A DNA stretch of 64,000 bases from Campylobacter hyointestinalis subsp. hyointestinalis (GTDB lineage: Bacteria > Campylobacterota > Campylobacteria > Campylobacterales > Campylobacteraceae). Below, piece after piece: positions 17,833-30,985 of this stretch; position 1 is the first letter of the stretch; every line of letters starts with the position of its first letter. The notes below the pieces were generated by a model. That model had not been told where the DNA came from. It saw only the letters and a program-made list of their open reading frames with translations, and did not search any database. The stretch lies in NCBI RefSeq assembly GCF_013372145.1, contig NZ_CP053827.1, positions 124,001-188,000 of the forward strand. Reading direction: 5' to 3'. The position numbers and the translations under genes are program-made.

Positions 17833-19152
17833 TTGGACACGGAACCCTTTATTATGGTGATTTTAGCTGCTGTTTTTATATTTCTAAACGGCTTTTTTGT
17901 TTTATCTGAATTCTCGATCGTTAAAGTTAGAAAATCAAGACTTGAGGAGCTTGTAAAAGATAAAGTTCCAAATGCAAAACTCGCTTACAAAATGTCAAAT
18001 TCACTCGATACTTATCTTAGTGCAACACAACTCGGTATAACTCTTAGCTCTCTTGCACTTGGTTGGATAGGCGAGCCAGCAGTTGCAAATCTCATAGAAG
18101 CACCTCTTAAAACTTATTTTGGTATAGATGGCGTTGCTGTCCATACTATCGCATTTATCATAGCTTTTACTCTTATCACGCTTTTGCACGTCGTACTTGG
18201 AGAGCTTGTGCCAAAATCAGTAGCCATAGCAAAAGCAGAAAAATCAGTTTTATTTATCGCTAAACCACTTTATATGTTTTGGGTGATATTTTTTCCTGTT
18301 ATTAGGACATTTGACTTCATTGCTAGTTTATCTCTTAAAGCTATAGGTATAAAACCTGCGAAAGATAGTGAGCTTGCCCACTCTGAAGAAGAGATCAAAA
18401 TCATTGTTGGCGAGAGTTTAAAAGGCGGTGTTTTAGATAGCATGGAAAGTGAAATCATAAAAAATGCCGTTGATTTTAGCGATACCGTTGCTAAAGAGAT
18501 TATGACTCCACGTAAAGATATGGTATGTCTAAATAAGCAAAAAAGCTTTGAAGAAAATATGAAAGTCATAGAAGAGAGTAAATATACGCGTTTTCCATAT
18601 GTAGATGGAAGTAAAGATATAGTACTAGGAATGATACATATAAGAGATATATTGCAAAATAATCTAAGAGATATAGATACAAATTTAGACAAGATAGTTC
18701 GTAAATTTATCATAGTTCCAGAAAATAGTTCAATATCTAAAATCCTTGTTATGATGAATAAAGATAGGATTTCTGCGGCTCTTGTCGTCGATGAGTACGG
18801 CGGTACAGCAGGGCTTCTTACTATGGAAGACATTATCGAAGAGATACTTGGCGATATCAACGATGAACATGATGATAAATCTCAAGATTATAAAAAGCTT
18901 TCTGATGATGTGTTTGAGTTTAACGGACGCTTTGAGATAGAGGCTGTTGAAGAGATAATGGATATAAGCTTTGATGAAGAAACAGAGCAGCTTACTATAG
19001 GCGGATACGTCTTTAATCTCTTTGAAAGACTTCCGATAGTTGGAGATAAAATAGATGATGAAAACTGCATCTATGAAGTCACAAAAATGGACGGAGCTAG
19101 TATAGGTGCGGTAAAAGTCACTCTAAAGACTGGTTCGCAAACGCAAGAATAG
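17833..19152 (+). CDS. CNNM/CorC (HlyC) family membrane protein with CBS pair
   Basis: The protein has 439 residues. An N-terminal DUF21/CNNM domain with about four helices contains FVLSEFSIVKVRKSRLEEL and TYLSATQLGITLSSLALGWIGE. A CBS pair follows (EIMTPRKDMVCL to VVDEYGGTAGLLTMEDIIEEILG), then the CorC/HlyC C-terminal domain. Proteins of this family are linked to magnesium/cobalt efflux; the old name hemolysin is misleading. The start is TTG at 17833, supported by AAGGA 7 bases upstream and the absence of a better ATG. It has its own transcript after the dcuB terminator, and its terminator lies inside the convergent gene. Confidence 0.87.
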   Translation: MDTEPFIMVILAAVFIFLNGFFVLSEFSIVKVRKSRLEELVKDKVPNAKLAYKMSNSLDTYLSATQLGITLSSLALGWIGEPAVANLIEAPLKTYFGIDGVAVHTIAFIIAFTLITLLHVVLGELVPKSVAIAKAEKSVLFIAKPLYMFWVIFFPVIRTFDFIASLSLKAIGIKPAKDSELAHSEEEIKIIVGESLKGGVLDSMESEIIKNAVDFSDTVAKEIMTPRKDMVCLNKQKSFEENMKVIEESKYTRFPYVDGSKDIVLGMIHIRDILQNNLRDIDTNLDKIVRKFIIVPENSSISKILVMMNKDRISAALVVDEYGGTAGLLTMEDIIEEILGDINDEHDDKSQDYKKLSDDVFEFNGRFEIEAVEEIMDISFDEETEQLTIGGYVFNLFERLPIVGDKIDDENCIYEVTKMDGASIGAVKVTLKTGSQTQE

Positions 19153-19153
19153 T

Positions 19154-19630
19154 CTAATAATATCCCAAGCAAAGCGTATCGGTAAGCTTGATACGCTTTT
19201 CTAGTGGAGTTGGAGAGAAGTATTTACACTTTTCTATGTATATTCGCACCCCATAAGGCAATCCCAAATCATCATAAAACTTTTTTAAATTAATAAATTT
19301 GAGCTTATCTATACTTTTTATATCAAATTTATCATATAAATTTGATTTATTTGACTTTACTAAATGAGAATTTGCAAGCCCTGTAAATGAGCAAAATGCA
19401 CTAGCAAGGACATAACCATCTAAATTTGTGCATTTATCTATGTATGATTTATACTTATCTAAAATAGAAGATTTATGTAAAAAAATGGTTTTTGAACCTT
19501 GATAGGAAGCACAAATTACATTTTTCCAAAAAAGATAGGTATTTGAATTTATGTTTGCAATTTTGCATAATTCATAATTTAATATATAATCATCTAAACA
19601 TTGATTTGATGGTATTATAAATTTGATCAA
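19154..19630 (-). CDS. Hypothetical protein, AT-rich
   Basis: This is a 158-residue protein I do not recognise. It has no signal peptide or membrane helix, is rich in Lys, Asn, Tyr and Ile, and carries nine Cys. The start is TTG at 19630, supported by the ribosome site caggagag. A TATAAT (minus strand, 19688-19693) could be its promoter, and a G9 tract (C9 on the plus strand) lies 38 bases upstream of that. It ends one base from the convergent CNNM stop. Its more AT-rich composition than its neighbours hints at acquired DNA. Function unknown. Confidence 0.5.
   Translation of the reverse strand: MIKFIIPSNQCLDDYILNYELCKIANINSNTYLFWKNVICASYQGSKTIFLHKSSILDKYKSYIDKCTNLDGYVLASAFCSFTGLANSHLVKSNKSNLYDKFDIKSIDKLKFINLKKFYDDLGLPYGVRIYIEKCKYFSPTPLEKRIKLTDTLCLGYY
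19171..19203 (+). terminator. Terminator of the CNNM gene, inside the convergent gene
   Basis: AAAGCGTATC (19171-19180) and GATACGCTTT (19190-19199) form a perfect 10-bp stem followed by TTTCT. The same bases encode the C-terminal part (around KRIKLTD) of the minus-strand gene, so one sequence serves two functions. Confidence 0.7.
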
Positions 19631-19731
19631 CGATTCTCTCCTGCTATATTTTTTAACTTCTATTTTATTTATATAGATATTTTACATATTATATACAAAC
19701 ATACACAACACACCAACTATAATCTTCTAAT

Positions 19732-19740
19732 CCCCCCCCC
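19732..19740. repeat. Homopolymeric C9/G9 tract, candidate phase-variable site
   Basis: Nine C on the plus strand lie about 100 bases before the start of the minus-strand hypothetical gene and about 70 bases upstream of the rRNA promoter. Pure G/C runs of this length are rare in such AT-rich DNA and are the classic Campylobacter slippage sites. It is outside any reading frame, so an effect would be on transcription. Confidence 0.6.
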
Positions 19741-19809
19741 AATAAAAAACCTAAAAAACTTCTCATCAATTGTTCAGTATATTTAATCTGTATTTAAGCT
19801 TCACTCTTG

Positions 19810-19815
19810 TATAAT
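19810..19815 (+). promoter_or_regulatory. Probable rRNA operon promoter (-10)
   Basis: TATAAT in the extended form TTGTATAAT lies about 275 bases upstream of the 16S gene. The leader between it and 16S contains a short hairpin (AGAACTA/TAGTTCT, about 19959-19984) and AT-rich DNA of the kind used for RNase III processing. No gene is seen between 19631 and 20086. Confidence 0.5.
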
Positions 19816-20086
19816 TCCAGCTCACGAAATGAGAAACACCTTTTAACTCTTCTAGTTAGAAATCATTTTTTTATTTTCGATGTTTTTTAAAATTATAAAT
19901 GTTAAACTATTTTTTAAAGTCAATCTTTGAAATCTAAACAAGTGATCGATTGAGCCAGAACTACTTTTAAAGTTAGTTCTATTAGTATAAAATAATTATA
20001 TTATCTTTATACTTTTTAATATATAAAAACATTAAAAAGTTTTTTAGATTAAAAACTTCATAATACGAATAATTATTTATTCAACT

Positions 20087-21604
<1,518 letters not shown>

Positions 21605-21718
21605 AGAGTACAATACTAGTACGTCTCACAACTACTAGTAAAAGAAAGATACGATAGCTCAATCACGCTTGTTTAGGTTTGAGAGATTGACAAGTTTTAC
21701 ATTTTTATTCTATTATTA

Positions 21719-21795
21719 GGGCCTATAGCTCAGCTGGTTAGAGTGCACCCCTGATAAGGGTGAGGTCACAAGTTCAAGTCTTGTTAGGCCCACCA
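21719..21795 (+). tRNA. tRNA-Ile (anticodon GAT)
   Basis: The gene is 77 nt. The acceptor GGGCCTA pairs with TAGGCCC, followed by discriminator A and encoded CCA. The anticodon loop CTGATAA gives GAT. It lies in the 16S-23S spacer. No tRNA-Ala is found beside it, although many Campylobacter rRNA operons carry both. Confidence 0.96.
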
Positions 21796-22337
21796 GATAA
21801 AATTTAATTTAAGAATTAAAAATTTAGTTCTTAAATTAGACTTTAGTCTAAAAGTTATTTAAAATATCATTGTTAAAGTCACAATCAAGTTTTAATAAAA
21901 TAAAACAATTTTACAGGACTTGTTAAAGCTTTAAATAGAGACTACTTTAGCAAATAGTTAATTAAACAATCTGTTATCCCAATAACTAAACATATTAACT
22001 ATTAAGTTTAACATCATAATCTATTAAGTTCTAAAACTTACTTAATGATGGTTAATGCTTTCCGTCTTATAAGTCAATATTTAAACATTGTAAATTTAAT
22101 ACCTATATTTTTATAAAAGATTTTCTTTTAGAAAGATTAGTTATTTATTTTTATCTTTAACAAGGAAGTGATGCAAATTAGAATAATAATCTAAACAAAA
22201 ATATAAAATTCGTAACGATAATTTTTAATTAGTTTGATAGCAATCATAGGGTAACCCTACTTGTAGGGACTTTAGTTTGTTCAAACTTTTTTAAAGTTTG
22301 TCGTAAATCTGAGCTTTGCTCAGATGCGAACTAAAAA
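21796..22337 (+). other. Remainder of the 16S-23S internal transcribed spacer
   Basis: About 540 bases of AT-rich spacer. I see a strong hairpin just after tRNA-Ile (TAATTTAAGAA 21805-21815 with TTCTTAAATTA 21838-21848), and near the end CAAACTTT/AAAGTTTG and ATCTGAGC/GCTCAGAT stems that probably serve pre-23S processing. There is no second tRNA and no ORF. Confidence 0.7.
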
Positions 22338-25244
<2,907 letters not shown>

Positions 25245-25393
25245 TTATATAAGCATCACTTCCTTGTTAAGGATATAAATACCTTACAAAGAACATGTTT
25301 TACTGCAATTAAAACCAAAAAGACTTTAACGATAAATAACACAACAGTGTTAAATAAGAGAATAGTTAAACTATTTTTATTCTTTTATTTAAC

Positions 25394-25513
25394 ACTGCCC
25401 GTGGCTATACAGATGAGGAAACGCCTTGCTCCATCTCGAACCAAGAAGCTAAGCTCATCATGGCCGATGATACTCTCCCTTACTGGGATGTGGAAAAGTA
25501 GGTCGCTGCGGGC
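25394..25513 (+). rRNA. rrf: 5S ribosomal RNA
   Basis: About 120 nt, with terminal stem GCCCG/CGGGC, the CCATCTCGAACC loop and GAAGCTAAGC typical of 5S RNA. It lies about 150 bases after the 23S gene and completes the operon. I see no clear T-run terminator just behind it. Confidence 0.92.
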
Positions 25514-26807
25514 TTTGTGTTTATGTTTTAACTCTTATTTCATTTAAATCAATTCCCACATAGCTAATTAATATTAATTAAACTTATTATTAAAAGTTTT
25601 ATTTACATATCTAAGCTACTAAATTTATATCACTTTTTTTAAAGTATCTTTACTTATTTTATCTTTTATAATATTGTGTGCAATAAATAACTATTATAGT
25701 CTTAGTAAAACAAATACTGTAGATAATTGAATAAACATAGCTTAGATAAACTGTTCTATAGATATCTGCTATAAAACAAACTAACTCCATAAATAATACG
25801 TAAAATATGCAAATTTATATACTTTTTTAGCTTATTATAAATCAAACAGCTAGATTATAATTTAGCTGTAAATGCAATGGTATTAATCATTAGATTGATT
25901 TATACCTATTAATACTGCTTTCAAGCGTTAAAGTAGATAAATATTATGTATACTTGTTTATGACTTTAAACTAAAAAACTCTCGTATCTATCATTTATAA
26001 ATTTATGCTTATAAATGATTATTCTTAGCTTAGATCAAGGCTCTATATCGCAATATGAAAATAGATAAAAATACACCTGATAAATGTAAAACATTTACCC
26101 CACATCTAATAAAACCTATAAAGTAAGTACTAAGTATAAAAGCATCTTTAAATACTGTGTATAAATATCTTATGGTATTTATACATTACTATGTATCTAA
26201 ATTTATAAATATATAAAACTCGTTACTATTAAATATTTCTAATAAAATAGTACCAATTTATAATTAATGTAATTCTTTTAAAAGTAGTTTCTTTGACTAC
26301 TTTACTATAAAGATATCTTTATAATATTTAAGATTAAGTTAGTAAAACTTTTAATATTTTTATAAAGAGTTTTTAAATATTTGCGAATTCTTTTAAATTA
26401 TTATAAATATTGCAAACCTTTTTAAATTATTATGGGTATTCTTTAAAACATAACAATTCTTCCAAATTATTATAAAGATTTAAAAATATTTATGGTTATT
26501 ATAAATTATACTATTATAATTATTTTTAGGTTATTATGAGTATCTCAAAATCATAAATTTTTTATTCAAATAAATTTATTTTATAGTATGGTTTGAATTT
26601 AAAAAAAGAGTGGTAAAAAAGTATATTTATATAATAAATACAGAGTTTTTCATTCTAGTATATATGCTTATTGCAAAAAGCTTATTTTAAGCAGTTTTAC
26701 TAGATAAATGATAATTATTTGCAAAAATAGTATTAAAAAAATATATTTTAAAATTTAATTTAAAAATATTTTCAAACTCTTTTTATATGCATTTTATGTT
26801 TTTTGGA
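25514..26807. other. Long AT-rich region without a recognisable gene
   Basis: About 1.3 kb between 5S rRNA and topA, far more AT-rich than its surroundings. I find no ORF with a ribosome site and no tRNA or known RNA motif. Between about 26370 and 26500 there are several imperfect copies of a TTAAATTATTAT core spaced 30-40 bases apart. No repeated dnaA-box pattern is evident, so an origin is not supported. Confidence 0.5.
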
Positions 26808-26813
26808 TAGAAT
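26808..26813 (+). promoter_or_regulatory. Promoter -10 of topA
   Basis: TAGAAT in the context TTTTTTGGATAGAATTA, 27 bases before the topA start. The same TTTGGATAGAATTA sequence recurs before gltA (TAGAAT at 30951-30956), so both probably use the vegetative sigma factor. Confidence 0.55.
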
Positions 26814-26839
26814 TACGCCAAATAAATTTAGGGTTTAAA

Positions 26840-28924
26840 ATGAGCAAATTGATAATCGTAGAATCCCCGGCAAAAGCAAAAACTATAAAGAATTTTTTAG
26901 GCGACGGGTATAAAGTCATAGCTAGCAAAGGCCACATAAGAGACCTTCCAAAGTCGAGTTTTGGTATCAAAATAGAAGATGATAAATTCTCTCCAGAGTA
27001 TAGGGTTAGCAGCGACCACTCCGCAATAGTCAAAGAGATAAAAGAGCTTGCTAAAAATGCAGATACAATCTATCTTGCGACTGATGAAGATAGAGAAGGT
27101 GAGGCGATCGCGTACCATATCGCTATGGCGATCGGAAAGAAGCCTGAGTCGATGCCGCGTATCGTTTTTCACGAGATAACTAAATCAGCCATACAAAGTG
27201 CGCTTAAAAGCCCAAGAACGCTTGATATGAACAGCGTAAATGCTCAGCAAGCAAGGCGGCTTTTAGATAGGATAGTTGGCTACAAGTTAAGTCCGCTTTT
27301 AAACGCAAAAATTCAGCGCGGTCTTAGTGCAGGACGCGTCCAAAGCTCAGCGCTTAAAATCCTAGTCGATCGTGAGCGTGAGATTAGAGAATTTAAACCT
27401 ATTGAGTATTTTAGCATTGATACTAAATTTAAAAAAGACATTGAAGCTGAACTTATACAATTTGAAAATCAAAAGATAGAAAAACTTACTATTACAAACT
27501 CTGAGCGTGCAAATTTTATAGTAGAGCGTCTTAAATTTGAAGAATTTAGTGTAGATAATATCGAAAGCAAAGAGAGAAAAACTAGCCCACAACCGCCATT
27601 TATGACTTCTACTTTGCAACAAAGCGCGTCAAATCGTTTGGGCTTTAGTCCTAAAAAGACTATGATGCTAGCACAAACTTTGTACGAAGGCGTGCAGACA
27701 AATAACGGATTTATGGGAGCTATCACATATATGAGAACAGATAGCTTAAATTTAGCCAAAGAAGCAGTTGAGTCTGCAAGAAAGCTCATAAAGAGCGAAT
27801 TTGGAGATAAATACTTACCCTCAAAAGCTCAAATTTACGCTACTAAAAGCAAAGGAGCGCAAGAAGCTCATGAGGCTATTCGCCCTACAAATTTGAGCTT
27901 TACTCCAGAGATTGCGGCTAATTTTTTGGAAAAAGATCTGCTAAAACTTTATACTCTCATTTATAATAGATTTTTATCGTCTCAGATGAGTCCTAGTGTA
28001 TCTGTGCTTCAAAGCGTATTTGTTAAAAGTGCAAGTGCAGTGTATAAAATATCTGGTAGAAAAGTCATATTTGATGGATTTTATAAAGTTTATGGCGATC
28101 TTGATAAAGATAAGATCCTACCAAATTTAAATGTTGCAGATAGGCTAGAACTGCAAAATATAAAATCACAAAGTCATTTTACCGAGCCACCTACTAGATA
28201 TAGCGAAGCTGGTCTTGTAAAAAAACTAGAGAGCTTAGGTATAGGCAGACCGTCTACTTATGCACCGACTATTTCGCTTTTAACTAGTCGTGATTACGTA
28301 AAAATAGAAAAAAAACAGCTCATTCCAAATGAGATCGCATTTAGCATAACCGAGGTTTTAGAACATCATTTTAACGATATCGTAGATAGTGAATTTACGT
28401 CTAAAATGGAAGAAAAACTTGATGATATAGCTGAAAATAAAGCTGATTGGCAAGAAGTATTGTCCGGTTTTTATCATCCTTTTATGCAAAAGATAAATGA
28501 TGGAAAAACAAATATAAAAAGCCAAAAAGTAGCTGAGCCTATAGGTGAAAAATGCCCTGATTGCGGTGGAGAACTAGTCAAAAGAAAAGGTAGATTTGGC
28601 GAGTTTATAGCTTGTTTGAATTTTCCAAAATGTAAATACAGTAGGAATTTAAACGGAGTTGATAAATTTGAGAAAAAAGAACCTGCTAAGATCGGTATAA
28701 AATGCCCTGATTGCGGTGGTGAATTAGTCGAGAGATTTGGTAAAAAAGGTAAATTTTATGGCTGTTCAAACTATCCAAAATGTAATTTTATAAGCAAATA
28801 CAAACCGACTGGAGAAAACTGTCCGAACTGCGGTAAGCCTATGGTCTTAAAAGAGCTAAAAAAGGGTAATTTCAAAGAGTGTCCCCAGTGTAAATTTAAA
28901 AAAGAGGTGACAAATGACGAATAA
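26840..28924 (+). CDS. topA: DNA topoisomerase I
   Basis: The protein has 694 residues. The N-terminal TOPRIM domain (LIIVESPAKAKTIKNFLG, DEDREGEAIA), the catalytic tyrosine region (GAITYMRTDSLNLA) and the type IA core are complete. The C terminus has three Cys4 zinc ribbons (CPDCGGELVKRKGRFGEF, CPDCGGELVERFGKKGKF, CPNCGKPM...CPQC). The enzyme relaxes negative supercoils. The length is normal for Campylobacterota. Its 3' end overlaps bioB by 11 bases, an unrelated biosynthetic gene, which is a common economical arrangement in this group. Confidence 0.97.
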   Translation: MSKLIIVESPAKAKTIKNFLGDGYKVIASKGHIRDLPKSSFGIKIEDDKFSPEYRVSSDHSAIVKEIKELAKNADTIYLATDEDREGEAIAYHIAMAIGKKPESMPRIVFHEITKSAIQSALKSPRTLDMNSVNAQQARRLLDRIVGYKLSPLLNAKIQRGLSAGRVQSSALKILVDREREIREFKPIEYFSIDTKFKKDIEAELIQFENQKIEKLTITNSERANFIVERLKFEEFSVDNIESKERKTSPQPPFMTSTLQQSASNRLGFSPKKTMMLAQTLYEGVQTNNGFMGAITYMRTDSLNLAKEAVESARKLIKSEFGDKYLPSKAQIYATKSKGAQEAHEAIRPTNLSFTPEIAANFLEKDLLKLYTLIYNRFLSSQMSPSVSVLQSVFVKSASAVYKISGRKVIFDGFYKVYGDLDKDKILPNLNVADRLELQNIKSQSHFTEPPTRYSEAGLVKKLESLGIGRPSTYAPTISLLTSRDYVKIEKKQLIPNEIAFSITEVLEHHFNDIVDSEFTSKMEEKLDDIAENKADWQEVLSGFYHPFMQKINDGKTNIKSQKVAEPIGEKCPDCGGELVKRKGRFGEFIACLNFPKCKYSRNLNGVDKFEKKEPAKIGIKCPDCGGELVERFGKKGKFYGCSNYPKCNFISKYKPTGENCPNCGKPMVLKELKKGNFKECPQCKFKKEVTNDE

Positions 28925-29759
28925 AGTAGTAATGTTGTGCGCAATATGTAACGTTAGTAGCGGAAACTGCGCCGAAGACTGTGCATACTGTACCCAAAGC
29001 GCTCACATAAAAGCCGATATAAACAAATTTAAGCAAAAAAGTATAGAGCAAATTTTAATAGAAGCAAAAATGGCTAGAGCAAATGAAGCTCTTGGCTTTT
29101 GTCTTGTAACTAGCGGACGAAGCCTAGATGATAAAAAGCTAGACTTTATATGCGAGGTGGCTAGAGTTTTGCAAAAAGAGGTACCAGAGCTTTTACTTAT
29201 AGCTTGTAATGGAAGCGCAAGTTACGAGAGTCTAAAAGAGCTAAAAAAAGCTGGAGTTTTTAGCTATAATCATAATCTTGAAACTAGCCGCGAGTTTTTT
29301 CCCAAGATCTGCTCTACTCATAGCTGGGATGAGAGATTTCAGACAAATTTAGACGCCAAAAGAGCTGGACTTGAGCTTTGCTGTGGTGGAATTTATGGTC
29401 TTGGAGAGAGCAATGAAGATAGGATAAGTTTTAGAAACTCGCTTAAAGAGCTAAACCCTTTTACAAGTCCGGTAAATTTCTTTATACCAAATCCAGCACT
29501 TAAGATCAAAGAGCCAAAACTTAGCCCAGATGAAGCTCTTGGCATACTAAATGATACCGCCAAAGCCCTACCCGATACTCGCATAATGGTAGCTGGAGGA
29601 AGAGAAGTCGTACTTGGAGATAGACAGTACGAGATCTTAGAAAACGGAGCTAGCGCTATTGTTGTGGGCGATTATCTTACTACTAGTGGCGAGATTGCTA
29701 GTAAAGACATAGCAGAGTTAAAAAAACGAGGCTTCGAGTTTGCATCACAGTGCCACTAA
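28914..29759 (+). CDS. bioB: Biotin synthase (radical SAM)
   Basis: The protein has 281 residues, shorter than the roughly 320-345 of E. coli BioB but similar to other Campylobacter forms. The radical SAM motif CAEDCAYC binds the 4Fe-4S cluster, followed by TQSAHIKADINKF. Further family motifs are LETSREFFP and ELCCGGIYGLGE, and the GGREVVLGD segment near the end is typical. It inserts sulfur into dethiobiotin. It overlaps topA by 11 bases and the antiporter gene by about 20 bases. No other bio gene is in the window. Confidence 0.93.
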   Translation: MTNKVVMLCAICNVSSGNCAEDCAYCTQSAHIKADINKFKQKSIEQILIEAKMARANEALGFCLVTSGRSLDDKKLDFICEVARVLQKEVPELLLIACNGSASYESLKELKKAGVFSYNHNLETSREFFPKICSTHSWDERFQTNLDAKRAGLELCCGGIYGLGESNEDRISFRNSLKELNPFTSPVNFFIPNPALKIKEPKLSPDEALGILNDTAKALPDTRIMVAGGREVVLGDRQYEILENGASAIVVGDYLTTSGEIASKDIAELKKRGFEFASQCH

Positions 29760-30909
29760 CGAACTCTCTATTTTGCTGGTTTTGGCGTTTATAATCTTTA
29801 TATCGCCATATTTTTCGAAAATTTCTAAAATACCTATCGCTCCTATAGAGATCATCTTAGGAATTCTTTTTGGCTTTTTTGGTTTTATCCCGCAAAGCGA
29901 ACTGTTTCGAATAGTAGCAGAGGTGGGATTTTTTTATCTAATGTTTTTAGCAGGAACAGAGATAGACTTAAAATCATTTTTTAAAATCGAAAAAAGTGTT
30001 ATAAAGCTAGTTCTTTCTTATATGGCTATCCTTTATATCTTAGCAGGACTTCTTAGTATATTGATATCTCCAGCATTTTTGGTCGTAATAGTAGTACCGC
30101 TTATGTCTGTTGGGATTTTATCTACTCTTTTTAAAGAATACGGTAAAAATGAGCCTTGGTTAAATTTGGCTATGATAACTGGGAGTATAGGCGAAGTCAT
30201 AAGCATAGTTATCATAACTATGGTTGGCGCTTACGTGGAGTTTGGGGATAACGCACAGTTTTATAACAGCATATATTATTTTATCCTTTTTATGGTGCTT
30301 TGTGTGCTTGGATTTAAGGGGCTCGAAGTACTTTTTTGGTGGTATCCAAATTTAAAAGTACTACTTATGCCTCATTATGATAAAGATGAAAAAGACATAA
30401 GACTTTCTATGGCACTTTTCTTTGCGACTGTTGCTGTGATGATCTATCTAAATTTAGAAATAGCCTTTGGGGCATTCATCGCAGGTAGCTTTATAGCGAC
30501 GTTTTTTGACCATAAAAAAGATCTTCCTCATAAGCTCAGTAGCTTTGGTTTTGGTTTTTTAGTGCCTACGTTTTTTGTTTATATAGGCTCAACTGTGGAT
30601 TTAAAATCTGTGTTTATGCCCGGTGTTCTAAGCAACGCATTTTTGATGCTTGTATTTATGACTGTTATAAGAGTGGCTTCTAGTGTGATATTTTTAAAAC
30701 GTTTGGGAAGCCTTGACTCTTTACTTTTTGGACTTTCTTTATCTATGCCGCTCACTCTTCTTATCGCTACTGCAACGATAGCGTATAATGCTGGAAATAT
30801 CAGCCAAGAGCTGTATTTTTCATTTATTTTGGCAAGTTTATTTGAGGCGATAGTAGCTTTGACAATGATAAAATTTATATTCTTTCTTAAAAGTAGGCTT
30901 AAAGGATAA
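29740..30909 (+). CDS. CPA2-type cation/proton antiporter
   Basis: The protein has 389 residues, almost all of it membrane helices (about 11-12). Motifs such as ILGILFGFFGFIPQ, FLAGTEIDLKSFF and IAFGAFIAGSFIAT are those of the Kef/NapA antiporter core. It has no C-terminal TrkA-N/RCK regulatory domain, so it is a bare exchanger for Na+ or K+ against H+. The frame begins at a TTG (29740) overlapping bioB by 20 bases. Another TTG a few codons later is possible and no strong ribosome site decides between them. Confidence 0.83.
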   Translation: MHHSATNELSILLVLAFIIFISPYFSKISKIPIAPIEIILGILFGFFGFIPQSELFRIVAEVGFFYLMFLAGTEIDLKSFFKIEKSVIKLVLSYMAILYILAGLLSILISPAFLVVIVVPLMSVGILSTLFKEYGKNEPWLNLAMITGSIGEVISIVIITMVGAYVEFGDNAQFYNSIYYFILFMVLCVLGFKGLEVLFWWYPNLKVLLMPHYDKDEKDIRLSMALFFATVAVMIYLNLEIAFGAFIAGSFIATFFDHKKDLPHKLSSFGFGFLVPTFFVYIGSTVDLKSVFMPGVLSNAFLMLVFMTVIRVASSVIFLKRLGSLDSLLFGLSLSMPLTLLIATATIAYNAGNISQELYFSFILASLFEAIVALTMIKFIFFLKSRLKG

Positions 30910-30985
30910 CTTTAGTGTGTGATAATGAGCTTCTTTAAATAAAATTTGGATAGAATTAAACAAAAATTCAAGTTAAAGGATTGAA

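Noticed and set aside
26370-26540. CRISPR array
   Set aside because: The short TTAAATTATTAT-like units are degenerate, irregularly spaced and AT-only; there are no exact repeats with unique spacers and no cas genes.
25514-26807. Replication origin in the AT-rich region after the rRNA operon
   Set aside because: No cluster of dnaA boxes and no dnaA/dnaN neighbour; AT-richness alone is not enough.
28914-29759. Truncated bioB
   Set aside because: Although shorter than E. coli BioB, the cluster motif and all later signatures are present and the length fits other Campylobacter forms.
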